A model generated the notes under the pieces. It was not told where the DNA came from. It did not search any database and saw only the letters and a list, made by a program, of their open reading frames with translations. The position numbers and the translations under genes are program-made. From Catenuloplanes indicus (lineage in GTDB: Bacteria; Actinomycetota; Actinomycetes; Mycobacteriales; Micromonosporaceae), in the NCBI RefSeq assembly GCF_030813715.1, contig NZ_JAUSUZ010000001.1, positions 7,918,501-7,982,500 on the forward strand: a stretch of 64,000 bases of DNA, given 5' to 3'. Each line of letters starts with the position of its first letter. Within the stretch, counting starts at the first letter, position 1. This document shows positions 43,732 to 52,872 of the stretch, piece after piece.

Positions 43732-45205
43732 GCAGACGACGGTGACGGCCGGGCGTCCCGCTGCGCCGGGCATGGCGCGCAGCGGGATCGCCAGCCTCGC
43801 CGCGCTGGTCGCGCTGGGCCTCACCCGGCTCGTGCACGGCGCGCTGGTCGCCCGCGCGACCGAGCCGGAGGTCTACGGCCTGGTCGGCTCGCTGGTCGCG
43901 GTCAGCACGATCGCCAGCCTGCTGCTGCCGGCCGGCCTGGCCAGCGCCGCGTCCCGGTTCATCCCGTTCCAGCAGGGCCGGGGCGACGCCGGTGCGGTCG
44001 GCGCGGTCGACCGCATGCTGTCCCGGCTCGGCCTGGTCGCGGCCGTGGTGCTCGGCGCGGGCGCGGGCGGGTTCGCCTGGCTCGTCTACGACCTGGACCC
44101 GATCGACGTGGTCCAGGTGGTGCTGCTCTGCGTGACCTTCTGCGCGTACACCGTGCAGAAGGCCACGCTCTACGCGTTCGGCGAGGTCGCACACTACGCG
44201 AAGCTGGAACTCGCCTCGTCCGTGATCGCGATCGGCGCCACCGTGGCGGTGGTGCTGACCGGCGTGCCGCTCTACATCCTGCCGCTGGCGCTCGGCTACG
44301 CGCTGTTCGGCCTGGCCGGCTGGGCCCGGCTGCGCGCCCCCCGCAGGGAACTCCCGCACGGGTACGTCCCGGACCGTCGCGAGATCTGGGTCTACATCGC
44401 GCTCGCCTGCGTCGGCACGGTCTGCGCGAGCGGCTTCCTGCAGAGCACCCAGCTGCTGGCCGGCTGGGTGGCCACGCCCGGCGTGGTCGCCTACTTCACC
44501 GCCTCGGTCACGCTGGTCGCGCCGTTCTACTTCCTGCCCCGCGCGCTCGGCATGGTGCTGTTCCCGGCGATGGCCCGGGCGCACGGTGCCGGCGACGCCG
44601 AGGCCGTGCGCACACAGGCCGACCTGTCCACCCGCGCGCTGCTGGCCGCGCTCGCGCCGCTGTTCGCCGGCGCGATCCTGCTGGCGCCGGAGGTGCTGGC
44701 GGTCTACGGCGGCGGCGAGTTCGCGGACGGCGCGCCGATCCTGCGCCTGATCCTGGCCGGTACGTACCTCGCGGTCATCCCGGTCGCGGCCGTGAACTCG
44801 CTGTCCAGCGGCGAGCACGTCCGGGTTCCGACACTGGCCGCGGTGGCCGGTGCCGGCACCGGCCTGCTGGCGGTGGCGCTGCTGACCCCCGCGTTCGGCG
44901 CGACCGGCGTGGCGGCCGGCTACGTGCTCGGCACCGCGATCACGGCCGGCGTCCCGCTGATCACGGCGTGGCGCCTGCTCCGGATGTCCTGGTTCGGCCC
45001 GGTCTTACGTGCACTCAGCGTAGTCGGATCGGCACTTGTCCTGGCGGCCGTCCTGGACCACCTCGACGCGGGTGTCCCGCTGGACGTCACGGCCGCCCTG
45101 CTAGGCGCTTTGATCGGTGCATCGGTGCTGGTCGGAGACCTTCGCAAGCTGTGGCGCGAAGGCCGCGGCACGCCCGCCACCCCGGGTAGCGGTGACGCAG
45201 CGTGA
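43724..45205 (+). CDS. Polysaccharide flippase (Wzx/MATE-like)
   Basis: The protein has 493 residues with 12 to 14 hydrophobic segments and an LVGSLVAVSTIASLLLPAGLASAASRF region typical of the polysaccharide biosynthesis (Wzx/MurJ-like) family. It would flip a lipid-linked repeat unit across the membrane. The GTG at 43724 overlaps the GT4 stop; an ATG at 43706 lies inside that gene. Confidence 0.88.
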   Translation: MVEQTTVTAGRPAAPGMARSGIASLAALVALGLTRLVHGALVARATEPEVYGLVGSLVAVSTIASLLLPAGLASAASRFIPFQQGRGDAGAVGAVDRMLSRLGLVAAVVLGAGAGGFAWLVYDLDPIDVVQVVLLCVTFCAYTVQKATLYAFGEVAHYAKLELASSVIAIGATVAVVLTGVPLYILPLALGYALFGLAGWARLRAPRRELPHGYVPDRREIWVYIALACVGTVCASGFLQSTQLLAGWVATPGVVAYFTASVTLVAPFYFLPRALGMVLFPAMARAHGAGDAEAVRTQADLSTRALLAALAPLFAGAILLAPEVLAVYGGGEFADGAPILRLILAGTYLAVIPVAAVNSLSSGEHVRVPTLAAVAGAGTGLLAVALLTPAFGATGVAAGYVLGTAITAGVPLITAWRLLRMSWFGPVLRALSVVGSALVLAAVLDHLDAGVPLDVTAALLGALIGASVLVGDLRKLWREGRGTPATPGSGDAA

Positions 45206-45275
45206 AAGGTAGCCTTTCGGCGGACGGTGGTCCCACACCGGCGTCCGCGATCCATGAATGTGGCCGGAGACCGCT

Positions 45276-45298
45276 CCATGGACCGGTGCGGTCCATGG
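45276..45298. promoter_or_regulatory. 9-bp dyad before the polymerase gene
   Basis: CCATGGACC (45276-45284) pairs perfectly with GGTCCATGG (45290-45298) across GGTGC. It lies in the 192-bp gap that interrupts the otherwise overlapping operon. Confidence 0.5.
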
Positions 45299-45352
45299 TC
45301 GCCGCCACTGTCCCTGTCCGACGGCGTTCGGCCCCCACCGGGTCGACAATGA

Positions 45353-45373
45353 CCGCCACCGGCTCGGTGGCGG
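45353..45373 (+). promoter_or_regulatory. Second 9-bp dyad before the polymerase gene
   Basis: CCGCCACCG and CGGTGGCGG flank a GCT loop and end 24 nt before the ATG at 45398. It could be an attenuator, an RNA leader hairpin or an operator. Confidence 0.5.
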
Positions 45374-45397
45374 CGGGAAGAGTTCAGGTTGTCTTCG

Positions 45398-46957
45398 ATG
45401 GTTCTCGCGCGTGACGCCGAGCGGGATGATGCGGCGCCGACGGCGCGACGTCTGATCCCCCGCTGGCTGTCCGGAGTCCTGCTCGTCCTGCTGTCCCTCC
45501 TCCTCGTCGAGGTCGTGATCGAGGCGTGGGTCCAGGTGCTGTTCAGCAGCACCACGATCGACGCCCAGAACCGGGTCGTCGAAGACCTGCCGACCTGGCC
45601 CAAGACGCTCAAGAACGCCATCTACCTGTCCATGCTCGCGATCAGCGCACTGGTCCTCGCGCTCGAGTGGCGGCGGTGGCGCGAGTTCACCTCCAAGGCC
45701 GACATCGCGCTCGCCGTGCTCGGCGTGGTGCTGATCCTCGCCGGTCTGGTGAATGGCTCCGAGCTCTCACTGATCGCCCAGGCCGGCTACGTCTACCTGC
45801 GCGGCGTGATCGTGTTCTACGCGTGGCGGGTGGCGTTCCCGTCGCCGAAGCACATCCGCTGGGCGCTGATCCCGGTCGGCGCGCTCGTCGTCGTCAACTC
45901 GGTCCTCGCGATCTGGCAGACGCTCGCGGGCTACCAGGCGTACCAGATGGTCGGCTGGAACAACATGACCTGGGCCCGGATCAACCGGGCGCACGCGCTG
46001 ATGGACCACCCGAACCACCTGGGTCACTTCCTCACGCTCGCGCTGCTCGGCCTGCTCTGCTGGTTCCTGGTGCGGAAGAACGTCGGCTGGAAGCTCTGGC
46101 TGCTGTTCGGCTTCATCGCGCTGGCCGGCTCCGCCACCCAGTCCCGCGAGTCCGCGCTCGGCTTCCTCGGCGCCGCGATCGTGCTGGCGATCCTGCGCCG
46201 CGGCAAGTACGTCGTGATAGCGGTCGCCACCGCGATGGTGCTCGCGTTCGCGGTCGGCCAGGTCGCCATCTCCCCGGAGAACCGCACCGAGCTGGCCCGC
46301 CGCCTGGCCGGTGTGACCAGCGCGCTCTCGCTGCCCAGCGGCGCGGAGCGGGAGGGCTTCTGCGTCCAGGGCAACGCCGGCTGCGAGGACGAGAACAGCA
46401 TCCCGCAGCGCGAGGTGCGCGTGCTCTACGCGCAGCAGGGCGTCAAGCTCTTCTTCAAGCGGCCCGTCCTGGGGTACGGCATCGGCCAGTTCGGCGGCAT
46501 CGCGGCCTACACCGCGGACCCGAAGTGGTTCGAGGACACCCGCTTCGGCCCGGACGGCTTCGAGCTCTACGGCTCCAACGAGAAGCAGGTCGACTCGTTC
46601 TGGCTGCACCTGTTGGTGGAGACCGGTACGCTCGGCGTCCTCGCGTACCTGACCTGGCTGTTCTTCCTGGCCTGGCCGCTGCTGCGCAGCTCCTGGGCCG
46701 ACCGGAAGGAACGCTGGAAGGAGAACCGGGCCGGCCCGACCACGCTGTGGGGCATCGCGGTGCTGGTCTTCGCGGTCCTGGTCGCGGCGCTGGCGCCGTC
46801 GCTGGAGGACCCGGTGTTCCCGGCGATGCTCTTCTCCGTGCTGGGCATCTCCTGGGTGATGCTGTCCCGCGCCGGCGCCCGGACCCCGGTCCCCGCCGCC
46901 GAGACCGCCGCACCCGCCGACGAGCCGACCGCTCGCCGTACCGACGAGGAAGTTTAG
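45398..46957 (+). CDS. O-antigen ligase/polymerase-like membrane protein
   Basis: The protein has 519 residues. Ten or more hydrophobic spans surround a large loop near 300-400 containing VLGYGIGQFGG and DSFWLHLLVETGTLG, the Wzy_C/WaaL pattern. It likely polymerises repeat units or ligates glycan outside the membrane. The start is ATG 45398, with a TTG at 45389 possible; neither has a strong ribosome site. It follows the flippase after a gap with two dyads. Confidence 0.82.
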   Translation: MVLARDAERDDAAPTARRLIPRWLSGVLLVLLSLLLVEVVIEAWVQVLFSSTTIDAQNRVVEDLPTWPKTLKNAIYLSMLAISALVLALEWRRWREFTSKADIALAVLGVVLILAGLVNGSELSLIAQAGYVYLRGVIVFYAWRVAFPSPKHIRWALIPVGALVVVNSVLAIWQTLAGYQAYQMVGWNNMTWARINRAHALMDHPNHLGHFLTLALLGLLCWFLVRKNVGWKLWLLFGFIALAGSATQSRESALGFLGAAIVLAILRRGKYVVIAVATAMVLAFAVGQVAISPENRTELARRLAGVTSALSLPSGAEREGFCVQGNAGCEDENSIPQREVRVLYAQQGVKLFFKRPVLGYGIGQFGGIAAYTADPKWFEDTRFGPDGFELYGSNEKQVDSFWLHLLVETGTLGVLAYLTWLFFLAWPLLRSSWADRKERWKENRAGPTTLWGIAVLVFAVLVAALAPSLEDPVFPAMLFSVLGISWVMLSRAGARTPVPAAETAAPADEPTARRTDEEV

Positions 46958-46966
46958 GGGGCGACC

Positions 46967-47992
46967 ATGAGTGGAGTCGCGCTGATCGGCTTCGGGTACT
47001 GGGGGCCGAACCTGGCCCGCAACCTGCAGAACCATGCCGGTTCCCGCTGGCGTTACCTGGTGGAGCTGTCGCCTGAGCGCGCCGCGCGCGCCCAGGCGCT
47101 CTACCCGCAGGTGCAGGTCGTCAGCGATCTCGACATCGTGCTCGACGACCCCGAGGTGACCGCCGCGATCGTGGCCACGCCGGCCGCCACGCACACGCCG
47201 CTGACCCGGCGCCTGCTGGACGCCGGCAAGAACGTCATGGTGGAGAAGCCGCTGGCGCTCAGCACCGAGGACGCGGCCTCGCTGGCCACCCAGGCCGACC
47301 GGGCCGGCAAGGTGCTGATGGTCGGGCACGTCTTCGAGTACGTGCCCGCCGTGCTGGAGATGAAGAAGATCATCGACGCCGGCGAGATCGGCGACCTGCT
47401 CTACCTGCACTCCCAGCGCCTCAACCTGGGCCGGATCCAGAGCGACGTGAACGCGTTCACGTCGATCGGCCCGCACGACGTCTCGATCGCGAACTTCCTG
47501 GTCGGCAAGGGCGCGGAGTGGGTCTCCGCGCGCGGCGCCCGCTACCTGAACGAGAACGTCGAGGACGTCGTCTTCGTGACGGTCGGCTACCCGGGCGGCG
47601 TGCTCGCCCACATGCACGTCAGCTGGCTCGACCCGTCCAAGACCCGCAAGACCACGGTGGTCGGCTCGCAGCAGATGATGGTCTTCGACGACGTCGACTC
47701 CGAGACCAAGCTCCGGGTGTACGACAAGGGCGCGGACCGGCTCGACCCGGACGCGTACGGCGCCTGGCAGTACAAGCTGCGCGACGGCGCCATGCGGGTC
47801 CCGAGCCTGCCGATGGCCGAGCCGCTCGGCGCCGAGCTCAAGCACTTCCTCGAGTGCGTCGACACCGGCGCCCGCCCGCGGACCGACGGGTGGAACGGCG
47901 TCGAGGTGGTGGCCGTCCTGGAGGCCGTCGAGGAGTCGCTGCGCAAGGGCGGCGACCAGATCGGGGTCAACACGCACCGGCCGGCCAGCTGA
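46967..47992 (+). CDS. Gfo/Idh/MocA oxidoreductase, WlbA/WbpB-like
   Basis: The protein has 341 residues. LIGFGYWGPNLARNL is the NAD-binding loop and MVEKPLAL the EKP motif of the family. Homologues WlbA/WbpB oxidise C3 of UDP-GlcNAcA. The two following genes, an LbH acetyltransferase and a DegT aminotransferase, complete the standard three-step route to UDP-2,3-diacetamido glucuronic acid. The assignment rests on the trio's order and families. It begins 9 bp after the polymerase. Confidence 0.88.
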   Translation: MSGVALIGFGYWGPNLARNLQNHAGSRWRYLVELSPERAARAQALYPQVQVVSDLDIVLDDPEVTAAIVATPAATHTPLTRRLLDAGKNVMVEKPLALSTEDAASLATQADRAGKVLMVGHVFEYVPAVLEMKKIIDAGEIGDLLYLHSQRLNLGRIQSDVNAFTSIGPHDVSIANFLVGKGAEWVSARGARYLNENVEDVVFVTVGYPGGVLAHMHVSWLDPSKTRKTTVVGSQQMMVFDDVDSETKLRVYDKGADRLDPDAYGAWQYKLRDGAMRVPSLPMAEPLGAELKHFLECVDTGARPRTDGWNGVEVVAVLEAVEESLRKGGDQIGVNTHRPAS

Positions 47993-48654
47993 TGAGCACC
48001 GTGATCAGCCCGCTGTCCGTGGTCGCCGACGGCGTCACGCTGGGGGAGGGGAGCGTGGTCGAGGAGTTCTGCGTCATCGGCCGCTCCGGTCCCACCGGCG
48101 AGAAGACCGTGATCGGCGACGGCGCGACGCTGCGCACGCACACCGTGCTCTACGCGGGCAACACGATCGGGCCGCGGTTCGCCACCGGCCACCACGCGCT
48201 GGTCCGCGAGTCGAACACGATCGGCGAGAACGTGTCGATCGGCTCGCTCTCGGTCGTCGAGCACCACGTGACGCTCGGCGACCGGGTGCGGATCCACTCG
48301 CAGTGCTTCATCCCGGAGTTCTCGGTGATCGAGGAGGACGCGTGGATCGGCCCGCGCGTCACGCTCACCAACGCGCCGTTCCCGCGCTGCCCCTCCGTCT
48401 CCACCTGCATGAAGGGCGTGCACATCGAGCGCGGCGCCAAGATCGGCGCCAACGCCACGATCCTTCCCGGGGTACGGATCGGGGCGGGCGCGATCATCGG
48501 CTCCGGCACGGTCGTCACGCGTGACGTCGCGCCCGGCGCCGTGGTGGTCGGCAACCCCGGCCGCCAGACCAAGACCACGGACGAACTGACCTGTCCGGCC
48601 GGTCTCGACCACCGTCCCTACCCACCCCTCGAGTCCATCGGAGCGAGCGCATGA
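47992..48654 (+). CDS. Left-handed beta-helix acetyltransferase, WlbB/WbpD-like
   Basis: The protein has 220 residues. Hexapeptide repeats fill it (VVADGVTLGEGSVVEE, IGENVSIGSLSVVEHH, IGANATILPGVRIGAG), the left-handed beta helix of O/N-acetyltransferases. It probably acetylates the 3-amino sugar made by the next enzyme. Its ATG shares one base with the preceding stop (TGATG). Confidence 0.88.
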   Translation: MSTVISPLSVVADGVTLGEGSVVEEFCVIGRSGPTGEKTVIGDGATLRTHTVLYAGNTIGPRFATGHHALVRESNTIGENVSIGSLSVVEHHVTLGDRVRIHSQCFIPEFSVIEEDAWIGPRVTLTNAPFPRCPSVSTCMKGVHIERGAKIGANATILPGVRIGAGAIIGSGTVVTRDVAPGAVVVGNPGRQTKTTDELTCPAGLDHRPYPPLESIGASA

Positions 48655-49778
48655 CGATTCCCCTGGTTGATCTCAAGGCGTCCTACGAGCGCCACAAGGC
48701 CGGCATCGACGCCGCGATGGCCGAGGTCATCACGAACACCCGGTTCATCGGGGGCAAGGAGCTCGTCGAGTTCGAGGAGGCGTTCGCCACGTTCTGCGGC
48801 GCCCGCTTCGCGATCGGCGTCGGCTCCGGCACCGCCGCGCTGCACCTGGCGCTGGCCGCGCTCGAGGTCGGCCCGGGCGACGTGGTCGCGGTCCCGGCGC
48901 ACACCTTCATCGCCACCGCGGAGCCGGTCGTCTGGCTCGGCGCCACCCCGCGCTTCGTGGACATCGAGCCGGAGACCGGCTGCATGGACCCGGCCGCGCT
49001 GAAGGCCGCGCTCGCCCCCGGCGACGTCAAGGCCGTCATCCCGGTGCACATCCACGGCCAGCCGGTCGACCTGGCCGCGATCGGCGCGATCGCGGAGGAG
49101 GCGGGCGTCCCGATCATCGAGGACGCGGCCCAGGCGCACGGCTCCTCGGTCACGCTGGCCGACGGCACCGTGGTGCGCGCCGGCGCGTACGGTGCGATCT
49201 CCTGCTTCTCGTTCTACCCGGGCAAGAACCTCGGTGCGTTCGGTGACGCGGGGGCGCTCACCACGAACGACCCGGAGCTGGCCCAGAAGCTCAAGAAGCT
49301 GCGCGACCACGGCCGGCTCAGCAAGTACGAGCACGACATCGTCGGCTACGCGCACCGGCTGGACACGCTGCAGGCCGCGATCCTCAGCGTCAAGCTGACC
49401 ACGCTGGACGCGGACAACGACCGCCGCCGCGAGATCGCCGCCGGCTACCGGGCCGGCCTCGAGGGCGTCGGCGACCTGCGGTTCGTGACCGAGGCCCCGG
49501 GCCGCCGCGGTGTCTACCACCACTTCGTGATCCACACCGCCGACCGGGACGCGCTGCTCGCGCACCTCAAGGCGGCCGGGATCGGCGCGGGCATCCACTT
49601 CCCGCTGCCGCTGCACCTGCAGCCGGCGTTCACGTTCCTCGGCGGCAAGCGGGGCGACCTGCCGAACACCGAGGCGTTCGAGTCGACCTGCGTGTCGCTG
49701 CCGATCTACCCGGAGCTGACGGACGCGCAGCGCGACGAGGTCATTGCCGCGGTCCGCTCGTACTTCGACGGGAACTGA
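48651..49778 (+). CDS. DegT/DnrJ/EryC1 aminotransferase, WlbC/WbpE-like
   Basis: The protein has 375 residues. PLVDLKASYERHKAGID is the typical DegT N-terminus; SFYPGKNLGAFGDAG carries K192, the PLP lysine. It should transfer an amino group to the 3-keto sugar produced by the MocA-family protein. ATGA overlap with the previous gene. The NDP-sugar dehydrogenase and epimerase that such a pathway also needs are not in the window. Confidence 0.9.
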   Translation: MTIPLVDLKASYERHKAGIDAAMAEVITNTRFIGGKELVEFEEAFATFCGARFAIGVGSGTAALHLALAALEVGPGDVVAVPAHTFIATAEPVVWLGATPRFVDIEPETGCMDPAALKAALAPGDVKAVIPVHIHGQPVDLAAIGAIAEEAGVPIIEDAAQAHGSSVTLADGTVVRAGAYGAISCFSFYPGKNLGAFGDAGALTTNDPELAQKLKKLRDHGRLSKYEHDIVGYAHRLDTLQAAILSVKLTTLDADNDRRREIAAGYRAGLEGVGDLRFVTEAPGRRGVYHHFVIHTADRDALLAHLKAAGIGAGIHFPLPLHLQPAFTFLGGKRGDLPNTEAFESTCVSLPIYPELTDAQRDEVIAAVRSYFDGN

Positions 49779-50836
49779 TGTCCGAGTCCTTCGCGGCGGC
49801 GGGCGGGTCTGCGGACCCCCCGCCGTCGCTTCGCATCCTGGCGGTCACCAACCTGTGGCCGTCCCCCGGCGGGTTCCGCGGCGTGTTCGTCCGCGACCAG
49901 GTCGAGTCGCTGCGCGCGGCCGGCCACCACGTCGACGTCGAGGTGGTCGCGCAGCAGCGCGGCAAGTCCGACTACCTGACCGCGGCCCCGCGCGTACGCG
50001 CTCGTGCGGCCGCCGGCGGATATGACCTGGTGCACGTCCACTACGGACTGACCGCGCTCGCGTCCCGGCTGGTCAAGGACATCCCCCGGGTTCTCTCCCT
50101 GTACGGCAGTGACGTCAACGAGCCCTGGCAGCGCCGGATCACCCGGGCCACCACCGGCACGGTCGCGGCTACGATCTACCCGTCCCGGCGGCTCGCGGCC
50201 GCGGCCGGCGACCCGGACGGCTACGTCGTACCGAACGCGGTCGACTTCGACCTGTTCACGCCGCCCGCCACCGCGGACGGCCGGGAGAAGATCCGCGCCT
50301 CGTTCGGGATCGCGCCCGACGACCAGGTCGTGCTCTTCGGCGCCCTCCCGGAGAACCAGGTCAAGGGGTACGACGTGTTCCGCGCCGTGCTCGACAAGCT
50401 CTCCGCCACCGGCGCGCCGATCCGCGAGCTGGTGCTGGCCGAGGCCGGTCAGGAACGCGACGCCGTGGTCCGCAAGTTCGCCGCCTCGGACGCACTGCTG
50501 CTCACCTCCCGCCGCGGCACGGAGAGCGGCCCGCTGGTGGTCAAGGAGGCGGCCGTGATGGGTGTCCCGGTGGTCACGGTCGACGTCGGCGATACTTCGG
50601 AGATCCTGGACGGCGTCACCCCGTCCGCGATCGTGCCGTTCCCGGACCCGTGGGGGACCGCGGCCGCGACGGACGAACTGGTCTCGAACCTGGCGGCCGC
50701 GCTCGCGCCGATCCTGGCGGCCCGCACCCGAGCCGACGGCCGGGAACGGCTTCGCCGCCTCGCGCCGGACGCGGTCACCGCCACGCTGGTCGACGTCTAC
50801 CGCCAGGTCCTCGCGACTGCGGGTGGCGCGCGATGA
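49778..50836 (+). CDS. Glycosyltransferase family 4 (second)
   Basis: The protein has 352 residues. LRILAVTNLWPSPGGFRGVFVRDQVESLRAAG and a C-terminal ESGPLVVKEAAVMGVPVVTVDVG are GT4 donor-site features. It overlaps the aminotransferase stop by one base. It probably adds a second sugar, perhaps the diacetamido sugar, to the repeat unit. Confidence 0.9.
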   Translation: MSESFAAAGGSADPPPSLRILAVTNLWPSPGGFRGVFVRDQVESLRAAGHHVDVEVVAQQRGKSDYLTAAPRVRARAAAGGYDLVHVHYGLTALASRLVKDIPRVLSLYGSDVNEPWQRRITRATTGTVAATIYPSRRLAAAAGDPDGYVVPNAVDFDLFTPPATADGREKIRASFGIAPDDQVVLFGALPENQVKGYDVFRAVLDKLSATGAPIRELVLAEAGQERDAVVRKFAASDALLLTSRRGTESGPLVVKEAAVMGVPVVTVDVGDTSEILDGVTPSAIVPFPDPWGTAAATDELVSNLAAALAPILAARTRADGRERLRRLAPDAVTATLVDVYRQVLATAGGAR

Positions 50837-52077
50837 CCACGCCGGCCAAGTCCTCCCCGGACACCCCTTCGATACCCGACCCCACGCCGCCGGCCCCGGC
50901 CCCTGGCTCATCCGCGCCGGTCCCGACGCCGTCCGGTGGGCGATCCTGGGCGCGGCGATGGCTGGCCGACCTCGGCCCGGCCGTCCTGGCGTACCTCGTC
51001 CTGCGGTTGATCTGCCTTGCCGTCCTGGCGGTCTTCGCCCGGCTGGCCGGCACGCCGCTCACCGCCGCGCTGACCGACTTCGACGCCGGCTGGTACGTCG
51101 GCATCGCCACCGGCGGCTACGACGAGGCGATCCCGGTCAAGCCGGACGGCTCGCTCGCCAGCACCAACCTCGCCTTCTTCCCGCTCTTCCCGGCCCTGAT
51201 CGCGCTGTTCAACCCGGTGCTCCCCGGCGGCGCCGCGATCAGCGGGGTGATCGTCTCCTGGATCGCGGGCCTGTTCGCCGCCGCCGGTCTCGCCGCGATC
51301 GGCCTGCACCTGCGCGACCGCCGCACCGGCATCGCACTGGCCGCCGTCTGGGCCGTCCTGCCGCATGCGCTGGTCCAGTCCATGGGCTACAGCGAAACCC
51401 TGTTCACCGCGCTCGCCGCCTGGTCGCTGTGGGCACTGCTGCGCCACCGATGGCTGACCGCCGGCCTGCTGTGCGTCCTCGCCGGCCTGACCCGCCCCAC
51501 CGGCGGCGCACTCGCGGTCGCCGTCGGCCTGGCCGCCCTCCTCGCCGTCATCCAGAACCGCGGCCGCTTCACCCGCGGCGGCTGGCGCCCATGGCTGGCC
51601 GGCGCACTGTCGCCGCTCGGCATGCTCAGCTTCATCGCCTGGGTCGGCCTCCGGCTCGGCCAGCCCGACGGCTACTTCCGCGTCCAGGGCGACGCCTGGG
51701 GCATGGCCTTCGACGGCGGCTTCTACACGCTGAAGACGCTGAAGGCGATTCTGACCGACTCCCAGCCGCTCGCGCTCTACATGGCGACCGCGGTCCTCGC
51801 GGTCGCGGTCCTGCTGCTGGTCCTGGCCTTCACCGAGCGGCTCCCATGGCCGCTGCTGGTCTACGCGGCCGTGGTCCTGGCGCTCGCCCTGGGCGGCGAG
51901 GGCTACTACCACTCCAAGTCCCGCCTCCTGATGCCCGCGTTCCCGCTGCTGATCCCGGTCGCGTACGCATTGGCCCGCGCCCGGATCCCGCAGCTGGCCG
52001 TGGTCGTCGCGGCGTTGACGGCGCTGTCCGCGTGGTTCGGGTCGTACCTCGCGCTGGTCTGGGAGTACTCGCCCTGA
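50833..52077 (+). CDS. PIG-V/GT39-like membrane mannosyltransferase
   Basis: The protein has 414 residues. After a Pro/Ser-rich cytoplasmic start, about ten membrane spans follow. FDAGWYVGIATGGYDE and STNLAFFPLFPALI are the first-loop acidic motifs seen in PIG-V/GT-C enzymes, which use polyprenol-phosphate mannose outside the membrane. The stop codon overlap (ATGA) ties it to the GT4 gene. It is the last gene before a strong terminator. Confidence 0.82.
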   Translation: MTTPAKSSPDTPSIPDPTPPAPAPGSSAPVPTPSGGRSWARRWLADLGPAVLAYLVLRLICLAVLAVFARLAGTPLTAALTDFDAGWYVGIATGGYDEAIPVKPDGSLASTNLAFFPLFPALIALFNPVLPGGAAISGVIVSWIAGLFAAAGLAAIGLHLRDRRTGIALAAVWAVLPHALVQSMGYSETLFTALAAWSLWALLRHRWLTAGLLCVLAGLTRPTGGALAVAVGLAALLAVIQNRGRFTRGGWRPWLAGALSPLGMLSFIAWVGLRLGQPDGYFRVQGDAWGMAFDGGFYTLKTLKAILTDSQPLALYMATAVLAVAVLLLVLAFTERLPWPLLVYAAVVLALALGGEGYYHSKSRLLMPAFPLLIPVAYALARARIPQLAVVVAALTALSAWFGSYLALVWEYSP

Positions 52078-52088
52078 CACGTTTTGTG

Positions 52089-52117
52089 GCCCGGCCCTCG
52101 CGGGGGCCGGGCTTTTT
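52089..52117 (+). terminator. Rho-independent terminator of the polysaccharide operon
   Basis: A perfect 9-bp stem (GCCCGGCCC with GGGCCGGGC, 6-nt loop) is followed by TTTTT. It starts 12 nt after the stop. Confidence 0.93.
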
Positions 52118-52807
52118 CATGTTCTGGGCCGCCGGGTTCGCGACTCGCCGGTTGCGCGTCGCCTCCGGGCAGGCTGGTCCCGGACTGCCTCGGGCAGGTC
52201 TCGAGCTTCGGGGGCGGAAGGCGGGGTTGCGCCTCATCGCCTCGGCCGCGGAGCTGCTTGCCGTTCCCGCGCCCGTTACGTCGGGCATGTTCGACCGGGC
52301 TGGCATGGTCAGGACTCGCTTTCTCCGAAAGCGTCTTTCGCACGTGCCTGCATGGCGTGCAGTGCGTAGCTATATATGGCGATAAGTCGGACAGTGCCAG
52401 CGATGATCTCTGCCCGGGCGCAACGGATAGAGATCTTTCCGCCTGCATTGCCGTTTCCGGAATCCGGAAACGGCAACACGGGCTTCGATCCCGGGCGATG
52501 GAAGATGGCGGACTCCTGACGGTGCGGCGGCCGCGCGGCACGCCCTGAACGGCGTGCGCGGCGCGGTGGCACCGCTGTGACTGTGGCACGCGCGCACCGG
52601 GCAACCAGGCGCGACGCCACTCATGCCACCCGGCAACGACAGCCGGGTCAACGACGCGCGGAGACGCTGACCTCCCGGTGCGAGAGAGGCGGCCCTTGGT
52701 CCACCACCCCCGCTGCCAGGATGGCACCCGGCAACGCAAGACCGGCAACGAAGAGCGGTATGCCGGGCGCGCAGCGCCCGGGGTCGTGGAGAAAGCCGAC
52801 CACCGCG
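52118..52807. other. Gene-free structured stretch
   Basis: No credible gene was found in 690 bp. It contains a perfect 13-bp hairpin TTGCCGTTTCCGG-AAT-CCGGAAACGGCAA (52448-52476), GATCTCT paired with AGAGATC (52406-52412 with 52430-52436), GCCCGGG paired with CCCGGGC (52413-52419 with 52490-52496), and an AT-rich AGCTATATATGG patch near 52370. Variants of CACCCGGCAACG recur after 52610. It may hold an RNA or remnants of a mobile element. Confidence 0.5.
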
Positions 52808-52872
52808 GAACAAGAGCCCGCGGGAGCAAGCCCGAAGTGCCCACGCCGGAAGCGGGAATATCCCACAAGCCG
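52808..52872 (-). repeat. Dispersed 3'-end repeat, copy C
   Basis: Shares GCCCGCGGGAGCA and CCACGCCGGAAGCGGGAA with copies A, B and D. It abuts the stop codon of the ArsR-type gene (52873), in the convergent gap after the polysaccharide operon. Confidence 0.7.

Noticed and set aside
52406-52500. tRNA-like pattern (7-bp GCCCGGG/CCCGGGC ends, GGATAGAG and TTCGATC)
   Set aside because: The D and T arms do not pair in register and no anticodon stem fits. I treat it as a structured non-coding stretch, not a tRNA.
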